From positions 1 through 7,184 of the forward strand of contig JAWOHX010000156.1 in the NCBI GenBank assembly GCA_046484975.1: 7,184 bases of DNA, in the 5' to 3' direction. This DNA is from JAWOHX01 sp046484975. Its GTDB lineage: Bacteria > Bacillota > Clostridia > DUPQ01. The translations under genes and the position numbers were made by a program. Of this stretch, positions 1 to 6,603 are shown in pieces. The notes below the pieces were generated by a model. The model saw only the letters and a program-made list of their open reading frames with translations, was not told where the DNA came from and ran no database searches. How positions within the stretch are numbered: position 1 is the stretch's first letter; each line of letters begins with the position of its first letter.

Positions 1-789
1 GTCAAGGGACGAGTAGGACGGGTCTCTTCCGATATCCTCCGCTGTCACCGGTCCGATGTATCCCAGCACATGCCCGAGGTCATAGACATCGGTATAGATT
101 CGGAGCATCTTGGTCCGGGTCATGACTCCCTGGAGGTGATGGGTCTGTTCTGCAATCTGGGCCATGGTCTCCAGGGAAACATCCTCTGCGATCCTGATGC
201 CTTCCCCGGTCAGATACTGCCATCTTTGTCTGAGGATCTCGTATCGCATCACCATGATCCTGTAGGCCTCCAAGGTTGTGTACCGGTCGGAAATATAGAA
301 GAAATCCTTTAGGAATTCAAAGAAATAGAAGGGATCGGTGATCATATCCTTTGTACTGCGCCTGAAAAGCTCCCCCGATGTCTGGATGGCTTCAATCTGC
401 TCCCATGGCACCGCGTCAGCAAAAGCGAAGGGAATGACGGTGAAATACTTCTCCAGTGTCCTGTTGAAATCCTCCCCGTTGTCCTCCAGGATATTGTAGA
501 GCTTCAGGAGGGAAGCGTTGAGTTCCTCGGAATTGTTGAAGGCCTTCCTGATGTAGATGTCCGAGGCTTCCCGGTTGAGAGCCAGGGGAACGCCGTTCCG
601 GTCATAAATATTCCCCCTGGAAGCCTCCACTGAAATCCTGTGATAGATCCGGGTGACGGATTTTTGGCTGTAGGCTTCCCCTTCGATGATCTGCATGGAA
701 TACAGGCGGAGGGTGAATGCCGCAGAAAAGAGAAGAACAGCAAGGGCGATGAGGAAAAACCTGTTTTTCACGATGTCCAGAAGTTTCAA
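1..789 (-). CDS. mrdA: Penicillin-binding protein 2 (elongation transpeptidase), N-terminal part, runs off left edge
   Basis: 263 codons are present; the transpeptidase domain lies beyond the left edge. PBP2 is the membrane-anchored class B transpeptidase that crosslinks sidewall peptidoglycan with RodA and the Mre proteins. A hydrophobic signal anchor spans about residues 11-27. It is followed by the start of the PBP dimerisation (pedestal) domain with the hallmark RGNIYDRNG at 58-66, preceded by QIIEGEAY at 33-40. A long helical, aromatic-rich pedestal segment follows, and GHVLGYIG at 239-246 matches the conserved HVLGY element. No ATG fits: the chosen start is TTG at 789, with a GAGGGGAAGG ribosome binding site 10 nt upstream and 4 nt after the mreD stop. 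A GTG at 771 (residue 7) is the alternative start. Family identity is firm from the pedestal motifs and the position after mreD. The PBP2 versus other class B PBP choice rests mainly on that position. Confidence 0.88.
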   Translation of the reverse strand, partial: MKLLDIVKNRFFLIALAVLLFSAAFTLRLYSMQIIEGEAYSQKSVTRIYHRISVEASRGNIYDRNGVPLALNREASDIYIRKAFNNSEELNASLLKLYNILEDNGEDFNRTLEKYFTVIPFAFADAVPWEQIEAIQTSGELFRRSTKDMITDPFYFFEFLKDFFYISDRYTTLEAYRIMVMRYEILRQRWQYLTGEGIRIAEDVSLETMAQIAEQTHHLQGVMTRTKMLRIYTDVYDLGHVLGYIGPVTAEDIGRDPSYSSLD

Positions 790-793
790 TGTT

Positions 794-1306
794 TCATCGC
801 CTTCCCCTCACCCTTGCATTGCCATCCTTCCACGCAGTCAACAGCAGGTATCCACCGGAAAGGAAGCCGCACAGGATGCCTGCATATAGGGCTATTTGGA
901 ACACTTCCCTCTGGAAAAACAGGAGGTTTGCAAAAAACAGTTTCCCCTGGGACAGAACCAAATAGATGATTTTCAACAGGTATACGGTGATGAAGGCAAA
1001 CAATGCTATGCCCGGCAGGTTCTCCCTGTAGATTCTTTTGCTCAGCAGGACACACAACAATGCGGCCAGCAGGTATATGACGAGGTTCATTCCAATCCAT
1101 CTGCTGTAAAGGAAATCATAGGCAAGGCCGGTGGCAAATCCCGCCACAAGGGGAGCCCATCCTTTTTTCCCGAAGGCGGTGAACAGGAAAAAGCTCAATG
1201 TGACATCGGGCTTGACCCCGGCGATTGTGAACCATCCGGTTGTGAAGGGATGGAGGACCACCAGGGCTGCCAGCAGCAGGACCGTATGCCATTTGTATCC
1301 TCCCAT
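794..1306 (-). CDS. mreD: Rod shape-determining protein MreD
   Basis: This 170-residue, very hydrophobic protein has about five predicted membrane segments, starting at residue 7 and ending near 158, and a basic tail (ARVRGRR). Length, hydrophobicity and position directly between mreC and PBP2 fit MreD, the integral membrane part of the elongasome that works with MreC to control PBP2/RodA. The sequence itself is poorly conserved in this family, so context carries much of the call. The N-terminal region with GVKPDVTL (30-37) resembles the conserved P-D segment of MreD proteins. The ATG at 1306 directly follows the mreC TGA stop with no spacer, and AAGGAG sits 5 nt upstream inside mreC. This arrangement indicates translational coupling. 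Confidence 0.9.
   Translation of the reverse strand: MGGYKWHTVLLLAALVVLHPFTTGWFTIAGVKPDVTLSFFLFTAFGKKGWAPLVAGFATGLAYDFLYSRWIGMNLVIYLLAALLCVLLSKRIYRENLPGIALFAFITVYLLKIIYLVLSQGKLFFANLLFFQREVFQIALYAGILCGFLSGGYLLLTAWKDGNARVRGRR
800..809 (-). promoter_or_regulatory. Ribosome binding site supporting the TTG start of PBP2
   Basis: The purine run GAGGGGAAGG lies inside the last codons of mreD, 10 nt before the proposed TTG start. It is the best Shine-Dalgarno match near the beginning of the PBP2 reading frame and is the reason TTG was preferred over the GTG six codons downstream. Because it lies within mreD, translation of the two genes is probably coupled. Confidence 0.5.
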
Positions 1307-2146
1307 TCATTCTCCTTTCGGCTGTTCCTTCAGCACATAGACCTCTCTCAGCGTATAGAAATTGACATATGGTCTCATCAAGGCGTACCGTTCCATCCTG
1401 TTTTCCTCCTTGAAAACTGCAACCACTTCCCCGATGAGAATCCCCTTTGGGTAAATGCCGCCCAGGCCGGATGTCTCCACCTGGTCACCCACACGGATCT
1501 CCAGGTCATGGGGGATGCTCTCCACCATGCACAGATTCGTCTCCCGGTGCCTGATGTCCCCCCTGACTGCCACATGACCTCCTTCTTCCTTGGTTATCCA
1601 ACCGCTTATTCCGCTGGTCTCATCCATGATGGTTATCACAGTAGATGAGTTGAAGCCGACGGTATGGATCCTCCCCACCAGATAATTGTCCTCGGAGAGC
1701 ACGGGGGCATCGATGTAGACGCCCCCGGACCTTCCGATGTCAATCCTGAATTCAAACGTAAAACTGTCTGTGCCGCTGCCCAGGACATTCCCTCCGACAA
1801 TCTCAAAATCAGAGAACTTCCGTTTCAGGGCCAGGGCGTTTCGGAGGCGTACATTCTCCTCCTCCATCCGCATGAGCATATTCACTTGCTTGACCATCTG
1901 CGCCAGCGAGCTGCGCAGCTCCTCGTTTTCCTCCTTGATTGCATTGTATTCCTTGATTCCCGCGAAAAAATCATCCACTGATTCCTTGATGGAAACCACC
2001 AGCTTCTGGACAAAAGTGACGGGTGCCGTAACGATGTTCCGGATGATGTTCACTTCGCTGAAACGATCCGCGGAAACCAGGGCAATCACCAACATCAGGA
2101 CAGCTACAGCAATGATCTGGAATCTACGGCTCTTGAGAAATCGCAT
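1307..2146 (-). CDS. mreC: Rod shape-determining protein MreC
   Basis: The 279 residues are a usual length for the family. MreC is a bitopic membrane protein whose extracytoplasmic beta-barrel domain contacts PBP2 and links it to MreB and MreD. A single N-terminal membrane anchor spans about 9-26. A charged coiled coil follows at about 64-108 (EENEELRSSLAQ and RMEEENVRLRNAL). The two-barrel core then contains NYLVGRI at 154-160 and the signature GDQVETSGLGGIYPKGI at 220-236. The ATG at 2146 begins 2 nt after the mreB TAG stop. The only upstream purine match, GGAAGG, is about 12 nt away, so translation probably depends on ribosomes finishing mreB. Nothing is broken or missing. Confidence 0.97.
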   Translation of the reverse strand: MRFLKSRRFQIIAVAVLMLVIALVSADRFSEVNIIRNIVTAPVTFVQKLVVSIKESVDDFFAGIKEYNAIKEENEELRSSLAQMVKQVNMLMRMEEENVRLRNALALKRKFSDFEIVGGNVLGSGTDSFTFEFRIDIGRSGGVYIDAPVLSEDNYLVGRIHTVGFNSSTVITIMDETSGISGWITKEEGGHVAVRGDIRHRETNLCMVESIPHDLEIRVGDQVETSGLGGIYPKGILIGEVVAVFKEENRMERYALMRPYVNFYTLREVYVLKEQPKGE

Positions 2147-2148
2147 GC

Positions 2149-3153
2149 CTATTTTTTACCTTCCAAGAAATATATGTTGTCCAGGGCCTTCCCGGTACCA
2201 AGCACCACGCAGTCCAGTGGATTCTCTGCCACACGCACCGGGATGTTTCCTGTGTTTTCGGAGAGGAAGATATCCATCCCTTTGATCAAGGCCCCTCCCC
2301 CGGTCAGAACGATGCCATTGACCATGACATCCGCCGCCAACTCAGGCGGGGTGATCTCCAAGGTGTTCCTGACGGCTTCCAGGAGCTCGTTGACGATTTC
2401 CTCCGTGGATTCACGGATTTCATCGCTGGATATGGTGAGGTTGACAGGCAGCCCCTGGGTCATGTTCCGTCCCCGGATCTCAAGGGTCTGTACCTCCTCC
2501 TGGGGATAAACCGTCCCAATCTTCATCTTGAGTTCCTCCGCAGTCTTGCTGCCGATGAACACCCTGTACTTCTTCCGGATGAACTGGGCGATGGCCTCGT
2601 CAATGGTATCCCCTGCAATCTTGAGGGTTTTGCTTGCAACAATGCTTCCCAGTGAGATCACAGCGATTTCCGTGGTCCCGCCTCCGATGTCCACCACCAT
2701 GTTCCCCGTGGGTTCGGTCACCGGAAGTCCAGCACCAATGGCAGCCATGACGGATTCCTCGGCGATGTACACCTCCTTGGCCCCTGCCTCCAGACCCGCC
2801 TCGATGACGGCCTTGCGCTCCACCTGGGTCACTCCGGACGGGACGCAGATTACCAGCCTCGGCTTGATGAACAACCTTCTGCCCATGGCTTTCTTGATGA
2901 ATATCTTCAGCATCTGCAACGTGCAGTGATAGTCCGCTATGACACCGTCTTTCAAGGGTCTGACTGCCAAAATGGATCCTGGTGTCTTCCCAATCATCCT
3001 TTTCGCCTGTTCTCCGACAGCAATGACCTGTTTGGTTTTCTGGTTGATGGCCACCACGGAAGGCTCCCGCAGGATGATCCCCTTGCCTTTCTCCATGATC
3101 AGTGTGTTGGCCGTTCCCAAATCGATTCCGATGTCCTTGCTGAATAAGCTCAT
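2149..3153 (-). CDS. mreB: Rod shape-determining protein MreB, bacterial actin
   Basis: MreB is a cytoplasmic, membrane-associated actin homologue that polymerises with ATP and orients the sidewall synthesis machinery. At 334 residues it is the usual length. The actin-fold nucleotide motifs are all visible: phosphate 1 DLGTANT at 11-17, phosphate 2 DIGGGTTE at 155-162, and the adenosine motif LTGGGALIKG at 283-292. The region usually reading EEP before MAAAIG here reads EES (132-134), keeping both glutamates. The N-terminal start MSLFSKDIGIDLG is typical of Gram-positive MreB. The ATG at 3153 has GGAGG 7 nt upstream, the best ribosome binding site of the mre cluster. The gene is 36 nt after radC and leads mreC, mreD and PBP2. 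A Mbl-type paralogue cannot be excluded from the sequence alone, but linkage to mreCD favours MreB. Confidence 0.97.
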   Translation of the reverse strand: MSLFSKDIGIDLGTANTLIMEKGKGIILREPSVVAINQKTKQVIAVGEQAKRMIGKTPGSILAVRPLKDGVIADYHCTLQMLKIFIKKAMGRRLFIKPRLVICVPSGVTQVERKAVIEAGLEAGAKEVYIAEESVMAAIGAGLPVTEPTGNMVVDIGGGTTEIAVISLGSIVASKTLKIAGDTIDEAIAQFIRKKYRVFIGSKTAEELKMKIGTVYPQEEVQTLEIRGRNMTQGLPVNLTISSDEIRESTEEIVNELLEAVRNTLEITPPELAADVMVNGIVLTGGGALIKGMDIFLSENTGNIPVRVAENPLDCVVLGTGKALDNIYFLEGKK

Positions 3154-3183
3154 GTGTCTACCTCCATCTCAAATAACTACTAT

Positions 3184-3213
3184 ACTATATCACATCAGGC
3201 CTTTTTGTTTAAA
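3184..3213 (-). promoter_or_regulatory. Candidate extended -10 promoter before mreB
   Basis: On the minus strand TATAGT (3184-3189) matches five of six bases of the sigma-A -10 box. It is preceded by TGA, giving an extended -10 (TGn). A TTTAAA at 3208-3213 sits 18 nt upstream as a weak -35 with four matches. The site overlaps the radC stop codon and would start transcription near 3177, leaving a leader of about 24 nt that includes the mreB ribosome binding site. A separate start for mreBCD in addition to read-through would be consistent with known promoters before mreB in Bacillus. This is a prediction by eye in an AT-rich spacer. Confidence 0.4.
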
Positions 3214-3891
3214 GCTGAATATTTTCCCATTTCCCACGATGATATGGTCCAGAATCCGGATGCCGATGATCTCACTGCATTCCTGCAGTCTCTTTGTTGT
3301 CTGGATGTCATTTCCGCTGGGGGAAGGGTCCCCGCTGGGGTGGTTGTGGACCAATACGATGGAGGCCGCCGATTCCCTCAGGGCTTCCTTGAAGACCTCC
3401 CGTGGATGGACAATGGTCTCGTTGAGGGTTCCCACTGAGACATCCTCTTCCCGGATGACCTCGTTCCTGGTGTTGAGCATGAGAATCCTGAAAACCTCCC
3501 TGTCAAGATACCTCATTTTTGCCATCATGATCCTCTCCACGTCCTCCGGGGAGGTGACGGTGTCTTTTCCCCGGCTGTCAGAGCCCGAGGATGCCATCCT
3601 GCCGCAAAGTTCGGCCAAGGCTTTCATTTGAATGGCCTTGACCCTGCCCACCCCCGTGATTTTCCTCAGCTCCGTCATGGAAACGGTGTTCAGGTAGGCC
3701 AGGCCCCTTCCCCGGGGGTCGCTGCAAAGAATTCTCCTGGACAAATCCACGGATGTCTCCTCCCTGTTCCCTGTCTTGATCACGATGGCCAGAAGCTCCG
3801 CATCAGACAATACGGTCGCTCCGAATTTCTCCATTTTCTCATACGGCCTTTCCATGGAAGGGATGTCTTTGATTGTAAGTCTTGTGTTCAT
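3190..3891 (-). CDS. radC: RadC family protein (UPF0758, MPN+/JAMM domain)
   Basis: This is a 233-residue protein of the RadC family, whose cellular role is not settled; the name comes from an old DNA-repair assignment now known to be mistaken in E. coli. The N-terminal region holds a helix-hairpin-helix-like element, ITGVGRVKAIQ at 78-88. The C-terminal JAMM metalloprotease-like domain has the metal motif HNHPSGDPSPSGND at 182-195, with H182, H184, S192 and D195 in place. The N-terminal start MNTRLTIKDIPSMERPYEK matches the family opening. The ATG at 3891 has GGAGG 4 nt upstream. The gene lies 22 nt after maf and 36 nt before mreB, a conserved Firmicutes neighbourhood. All metal ligands are intact, so the protein is expected to bind zinc; the substrate is unknown. 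Confidence 0.95.
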   Translation of the reverse strand: MNTRLTIKDIPSMERPYEKMEKFGATVLSDAELLAIVIKTGNREETSVDLSRRILCSDPRGRGLAYLNTVSMTELRKITGVGRVKAIQMKALAELCGRMASSGSDSRGKDTVTSPEDVERIMMAKMRYLDREVFRILMLNTRNEVIREEDVSVGTLNETIVHPREVFKEALRESAASIVLVHNHPSGDPSPSGNDIQTTKRLQECSEIIGIRILDHIIVGNGKIFSFKQKGLM

Positions 3892-3913
3892 ATTTCCTCC
3901 TTCACGGAGGACA

Positions 3914-4489
3914 TCATGCGCCGGTCAGTCCGATCGCCTTCAGGATCCGATAGATTCTGTTCAGGGGAAATCCCATGACATTGTAATAGCACCCCTGGAT
4001 GCTTCTGACAAACACCCCGCCACCGTCCTGGATTCCGTAAGCGCCAGCCTTGTCCATGGGTTCCCCCGTGGCAATATAGGACAAAATCTCCCTGTCCGAG
4101 AGTTCCTCGAAAACCACCGCTGTCTTCTCACAGAACCAGTGCAGCAATCCGGTCTCCTTCTCCATCACGACCCCGCCGGTCATGACAGTGTGCTCCCTGC
4201 CGGAGAGTATCCGAAGAATCCGGAAGGCATCTTCCTCGTCCACCGGTTTGGACAGGATCCCATCGCAAAACACCAGCGTGTCCGCCCCAATCACATGCCT
4301 GGTCCCGTTGAACATGCGGTACGCTTTGTCCGCTTTCATGAAACCCAGACGCCTGACCAGAGCTTCCGGATGCTCATCGGGTTGGAATCCCTCGTCCACA
4401 TCCGTTTCAACAACCTGGAAGGGGACCCCTGTTTTTTTCAGGATCTCGCATCTTCTCCGGGATGAAGAAGCCAGAATCAACTCACACAT
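3914..4489 (-). CDS. maf: Maf family nucleotide pyrophosphatase (YhdE-like, dTTP/UTP type)
   Basis: Maf proteins hydrolyse non-canonical and some canonical nucleoside triphosphates to the monophosphate and pyrophosphate, which cleans the nucleotide pool. In Bacillus, Maf has also been linked to septum formation. From the chosen start there are 191 residues, the usual family length. The motifs are the phosphate-binding LASSSRRR (6-13), GADT (68-71) with the likely catalytic D70, KP...AF..L..LSGREHTVMT (81-104), and EPMDKAGAYGIQ (143-154). The last of these matches the YhdE subgroup rather than YceF. The usual GKP reads SKP here. The start at 4489 was chosen because GGAGGAGG lies just before it and the protein then opens directly with the family N terminus. 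An in-frame ATG at 4525 would add 12 unrelated residues. The specific substrate is inferred from subgroup motifs. Confidence 0.95.
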   Translation of the reverse strand: MCELILASSSRRRCEILKKTGVPFQVVETDVDEGFQPDEHPEALVRRLGFMKADKAYRMFNGTRHVIGADTLVFCDGILSKPVDEEDAFRILRILSGREHTVMTGGVVMEKETGLLHWFCEKTAVVFEELSDREILSYIATGEPMDKAGAYGIQDGGGVFVRSIQGCYYNVMGFPLNRIYRILKAIGLTGA

Positions 4490-4505
4490 CGCGTCCTCCT
4501 CCCAT

Positions 4506-4534
4506 AGGTTACCATATATTGTCATTTATTTCAA
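4506..4534 (-). promoter_or_regulatory. Candidate promoter before maf, overlapping the DUF1638 stop
   Basis: On the minus strand TTGAAA (4529-4534, five of six consensus bases) is followed after 17 nt by TAACCT (4506-4511). The second box is poor (three of six) but is preceded by TGG, an extended -10 element. The expected start near 4499 would leave only about 10 nt before the maf ATG, barely enough for its ribosome binding site. The element covers the DUF1638 stop codon and would give maf-radC a transcript independent of the upstream genes. It is a weak call. Confidence 0.28.
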
Positions 4535-5236
4535 TACGCATCCAATGACGTCCCGGGAATCCACTTGGGCCTGGACGGCTTCTCCGGGAGGAACCACCAG
4601 GAAATCATCATCCCACAGCCCTTCCAGCAATTTCCGGATGAGTCCCAGGTCGCCCGGGACAGTCCTTGTCGACAGTTCCTCTTTCCCGGCTTTCTCAACG
4701 AAATCCAGATGGACCTCCTCCGAATAGGTCTCGGGGATGACAATGAAAAGGGCTTCGCTGCTCCTGCTTTTCGGATGGAGGACGTCCCAGATGAACCTGG
4801 CGTTTTCTTCCCCGTATTTTACGACGAAATCCTCGTACTCCTTGGAGAGCCCCAAAAAATCATCGTGTTCGTATTCAATCCCGCTGTATCCCGTGCTTCC
4901 CCATGGCATGCTCTCGTTGCCGCTGAACAGTTCCTGGTATCTGTCCCGTGATCCCAGATAAAGGGTGCAGCAGTCATGGGCCTTCGGGATGACAAGCGGG
5001 ATGCTCCCGGCCTTCATCCCGTTCAGGGTGTTTCCGCAAAGGCCGAACCCCAGGATGACCGCATCCGCATCCCGTGTTCTGTCGATGATGTCCTGGATCT
5101 CCTTCTGAAGTTTTGCGGGATCCCGGTGTGATGATTTCTTTGTGTATTCCACGTCAAACACCATGTTGCTCCGCTCCATGCAGTGTACGGCTTCCCTTTT
5201 CAAGACCTCACAACAGATCAGTTTGATTTTATTCAT
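4526..5236 (-). CDS. DUF1638 family protein of unknown function
   Basis: This 236-residue, probably cytoplasmic protein has no membrane segment or signal peptide. The opening MNKIKLICCEVL, the glycine-rich LGFGLCGN at 62-69 and the HDCC cluster at 87-90 are the features by which I recognise DUF1638. Cysteines 8, 9, 19, 67, 89 and 90 with H87 could form a metal or cofactor site; this is inference. Members of the family are, to my knowledge, common in strict anaerobes and often sit near corrinoid methyltransferase genes, but no such gene is visible here. The ATG at 5236 was chosen because AAGGAAAGG precedes it and the family N terminus begins there; a farther ATG at 5320 adds 28 unrelated residues inside the upstream gene. 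It overlaps the flippase-like gene by 8 nt, so the two are probably translationally coupled. Confidence 0.8.
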   Translation of the reverse strand: MNKIKLICCEVLKREAVHCMERSNMVFDVEYTKKSSHRDPAKLQKEIQDIIDRTRDADAVILGFGLCGNTLNGMKAGSIPLVIPKAHDCCTLYLGSRDRYQELFSGNESMPWGSTGYSGIEYEHDDFLGLSKEYEDFVVKYGEENARFIWDVLHPKSRSSEALFIVIPETYSEEVHLDFVEKAGKEELSTRTVPGDLGLIRKLLEGLWDDDFLVVPPGEAVQAQVDSRDVIGCVLK

Positions 5237-6266
5237 ATGCCTTTCCTTTTTGGTATTCCGGGGCAATGCACCGATCAGGGATGAACATGCAAACGATCCC
5301 TCCCGCCAGCACTCCGGCATAATATGTGACCACCCTCCAAATCAGCACAACCGCCAGGGCGGGAGAACCGATGAAGAATTTGGCGATGAACAGCAGGGCC
5401 AGCCCCTCCGCTCCGATTGTGCTTCCCGGGGTTGGGATCATGCTGCTGATCAGTATCAGCATGGCTGTGCAGATAAACAGGTTCATATATTGGGAAAAGT
5501 CCCCTTCGATGGCTCTGTGAAGGATGACCGGTATGGCAAAAAAGGCAAAGAGCTGTGCTGCCTGGGTGAGAATGGCAACCAGGAAGAAGCCCGGCTTTTT
5601 CTTCAGTATCCTCACACCGTCAGTGAAATTATACAGGGCAACATTGATTTTCTCCCTGGCCGCCGCAGTGTCTTTTTTGATCCTGAGCCAGACAATGAGA
5701 TTAAAAAGCCAGTGGACGAGGTTTTTTCCCGCCCCTTCATTGAGCAGCACCATCAGGTAGAACGAGATGAGCAGGAGGTTGATGGTGGCTGCAAAGACGA
5801 GCATGGGATAGATCCCGGGAATTTGACCCGTCAGGTATTCATGCCTGGCAATCCAAAAAACCAGGGCGTAAAGGAAAAGCAGGGAAGAATGAAGGAAGGA
5901 CTTCACGATGACGATGCTGGATCCGATCCCGCTGTCAATGCCCATTCTGTTCATCAAATATACCTGGGCGGGCTGTCCTCCTGTGGCAAAAGGTGTGATA
6001 CCGTTGAAAAAAACACCAACCATGTTGATTTTCATATTATGACCGGGATCCGCTTTTTGAAGCATCCCTTTTTTGATGATTCCCAAGGTCACGGTTCCCA
6101 AGGCCCAATAAAGGATGAGAATCAGAAAAGCCGCCCCCATCCAAAGATAATCGATTTTGACGAAGAGTGACACCAGTCCATCCAGTCCCTCCGTAAAAAA
6201 CACCAGGACGACCAGAACGATGCCCACCACTGCAACAATGATTCCATTCAACAGTATCCTTTTCAT
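5229..6266 (-). CDS. Flippase-like membrane protein (lysylphosphatidylglycerol synthase TM family, UPF0104)
   Basis: This 345-residue integral membrane protein has about eight or nine hydrophobic segments. It resembles the flippase domain of MprF and stand-alone YbhN/AglD-like proteins, a family tied to moving or handling lipids and lipid-linked intermediates. The family motifs are FFNGITPFATGGQPAQ at 86-101, with the conserved P and GG-P core, PTPGSTIGAEG at 278-288, and WRVVTYY at 310-316 near the last membrane helix. It lacks the C-terminal cytosolic aminoacyl-transferase domain of MprF, so it is not expected to lysinylate phosphatidylglycerol by itself. The ATG at 6266 is preceded by AGGGG and lies 13 nt after the Asp23-like gene. 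Its last codons overlap the DUF1638 start. The substrate cannot be deduced. Confidence 0.88.
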   Translation of the reverse strand: MKRILLNGIIVAVVGIVLVVLVFFTEGLDGLVSLFVKIDYLWMGAAFLILILYWALGTVTLGIIKKGMLQKADPGHNMKINMVGVFFNGITPFATGGQPAQVYLMNRMGIDSGIGSSIVIVKSFLHSSLLFLYALVFWIARHEYLTGQIPGIYPMLVFAATINLLLISFYLMVLLNEGAGKNLVHWLFNLIVWLRIKKDTAAAREKINVALYNFTDGVRILKKKPGFFLVAILTQAAQLFAFFAIPVILHRAIEGDFSQYMNLFICTAMLILISSMIPTPGSTIGAEGLALLFIAKFFIGSPALAVVLIWRVVTYYAGVLAGGIVCMFIPDRCIAPEYQKGKAYE

Positions 6267-6279
6267 GCTACCCCTGTTC

Positions 6280-6591
6280 CTATTGCTCGATGATGCTTTC
6301 CAGGTTCAACCCGTCCACAGTGACATTGACTTCCTTGATCTCAATCCCCGTGACTTTTTCCAAGGCAAACTTAACCCTTCTTTGGAAAGCTTTCACTGCT
6401 GCGGGGATGTCGCATCCGTATTCCACCTCCACCGACACATCCAGCTTGCGGGAATCCTCCACTGCGTATATCCGGACAGGCTTTTTCTTCTTTGAAAGGG
6501 AAAGACAGGGAGACTCCCTTACGACTTTCTCCACAAGGACGATGATGACATTGTCGGATATCTGGTGGTTTGTCGTGTTACTGGCGGTCAC
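6280..6591 (-). CDS. Asp23/Gls24 family protein
   Basis: This small 103-residue protein is of the alkaline-shock Asp23/Gls24 type. Family members in Gram-positive bacteria are often membrane-tethered or envelope-stress associated, and their molecular activity is not established. Visible features are the ISDNVIIVLVEKVVRESP opening (11-28), a KKKK patch at 34-37, the beta strand LDVSVEVEYG (50-59), a following amphipathic helix (about 63-80), and the closing EVNVTVDGLNLE (87-98), which matches the family's V-N-V-x-V-x-G strand. The start is GTG at 6591 with a strong AAGGAGG 5 nt upstream. It follows the asnS stop by 12 nt. The sequence is divergent and short, so the family is likely but the role is open; similarity to other small alpha-beta proteins is the main alternative. 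Confidence 0.75.
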   Translation of the reverse strand: MTASNTTNHQISDNVIIVLVEKVVRESPCLSLSKKKKPVRIYAVEDSRKLDVSVEVEYGCDIPAAVKAFQRRVKFALEKVTGIEIKEVNVTVDGLNLESIIEQ

Positions 6592-6603
6592 GGGTTCCTC
6601 CTT

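Noticed and set aside
504..743. A 79-codon minus-strand frame within PBP2
   Set aside because: It is an out-of-frame shadow; the PBP2 frame across the same bases carries the pedestal motifs.
896..1648. A 250-codon open frame on the plus strand
   Set aside because: It lies antisense across mreD and mreC and reads as a Gln/His/Cys-rich shadow without motifs.
3190..3240. AGGCCT palindrome near a run of A residues at the radC end, as a possible terminator
   Set aside because: The inverted repeat is only six bases with no loop, and on the coding strand the A run precedes the repeat with no T tract after it.
4490..4525. Longer maf start at 4525
   Set aside because: It adds 12 residues absent from the family, and the strong ribosome binding site lies before the ATG at 4489.
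5237..5320. Longer DUF1638 start at 5320
   Set aside because: It would extend 28 residues into the end of the flippase-like gene. The recognised family N terminus begins at the ATG ending at 5236, which has its own ribosome binding site.
5142..6170. A 342-codon open frame on the plus strand
   Set aside because: It is antisense to the flippase-like gene, is polar and low in recognisable motifs (rich in Asp, Gly, His, Gln), and has no family resemblance. The minus-strand protein explains the region fully.
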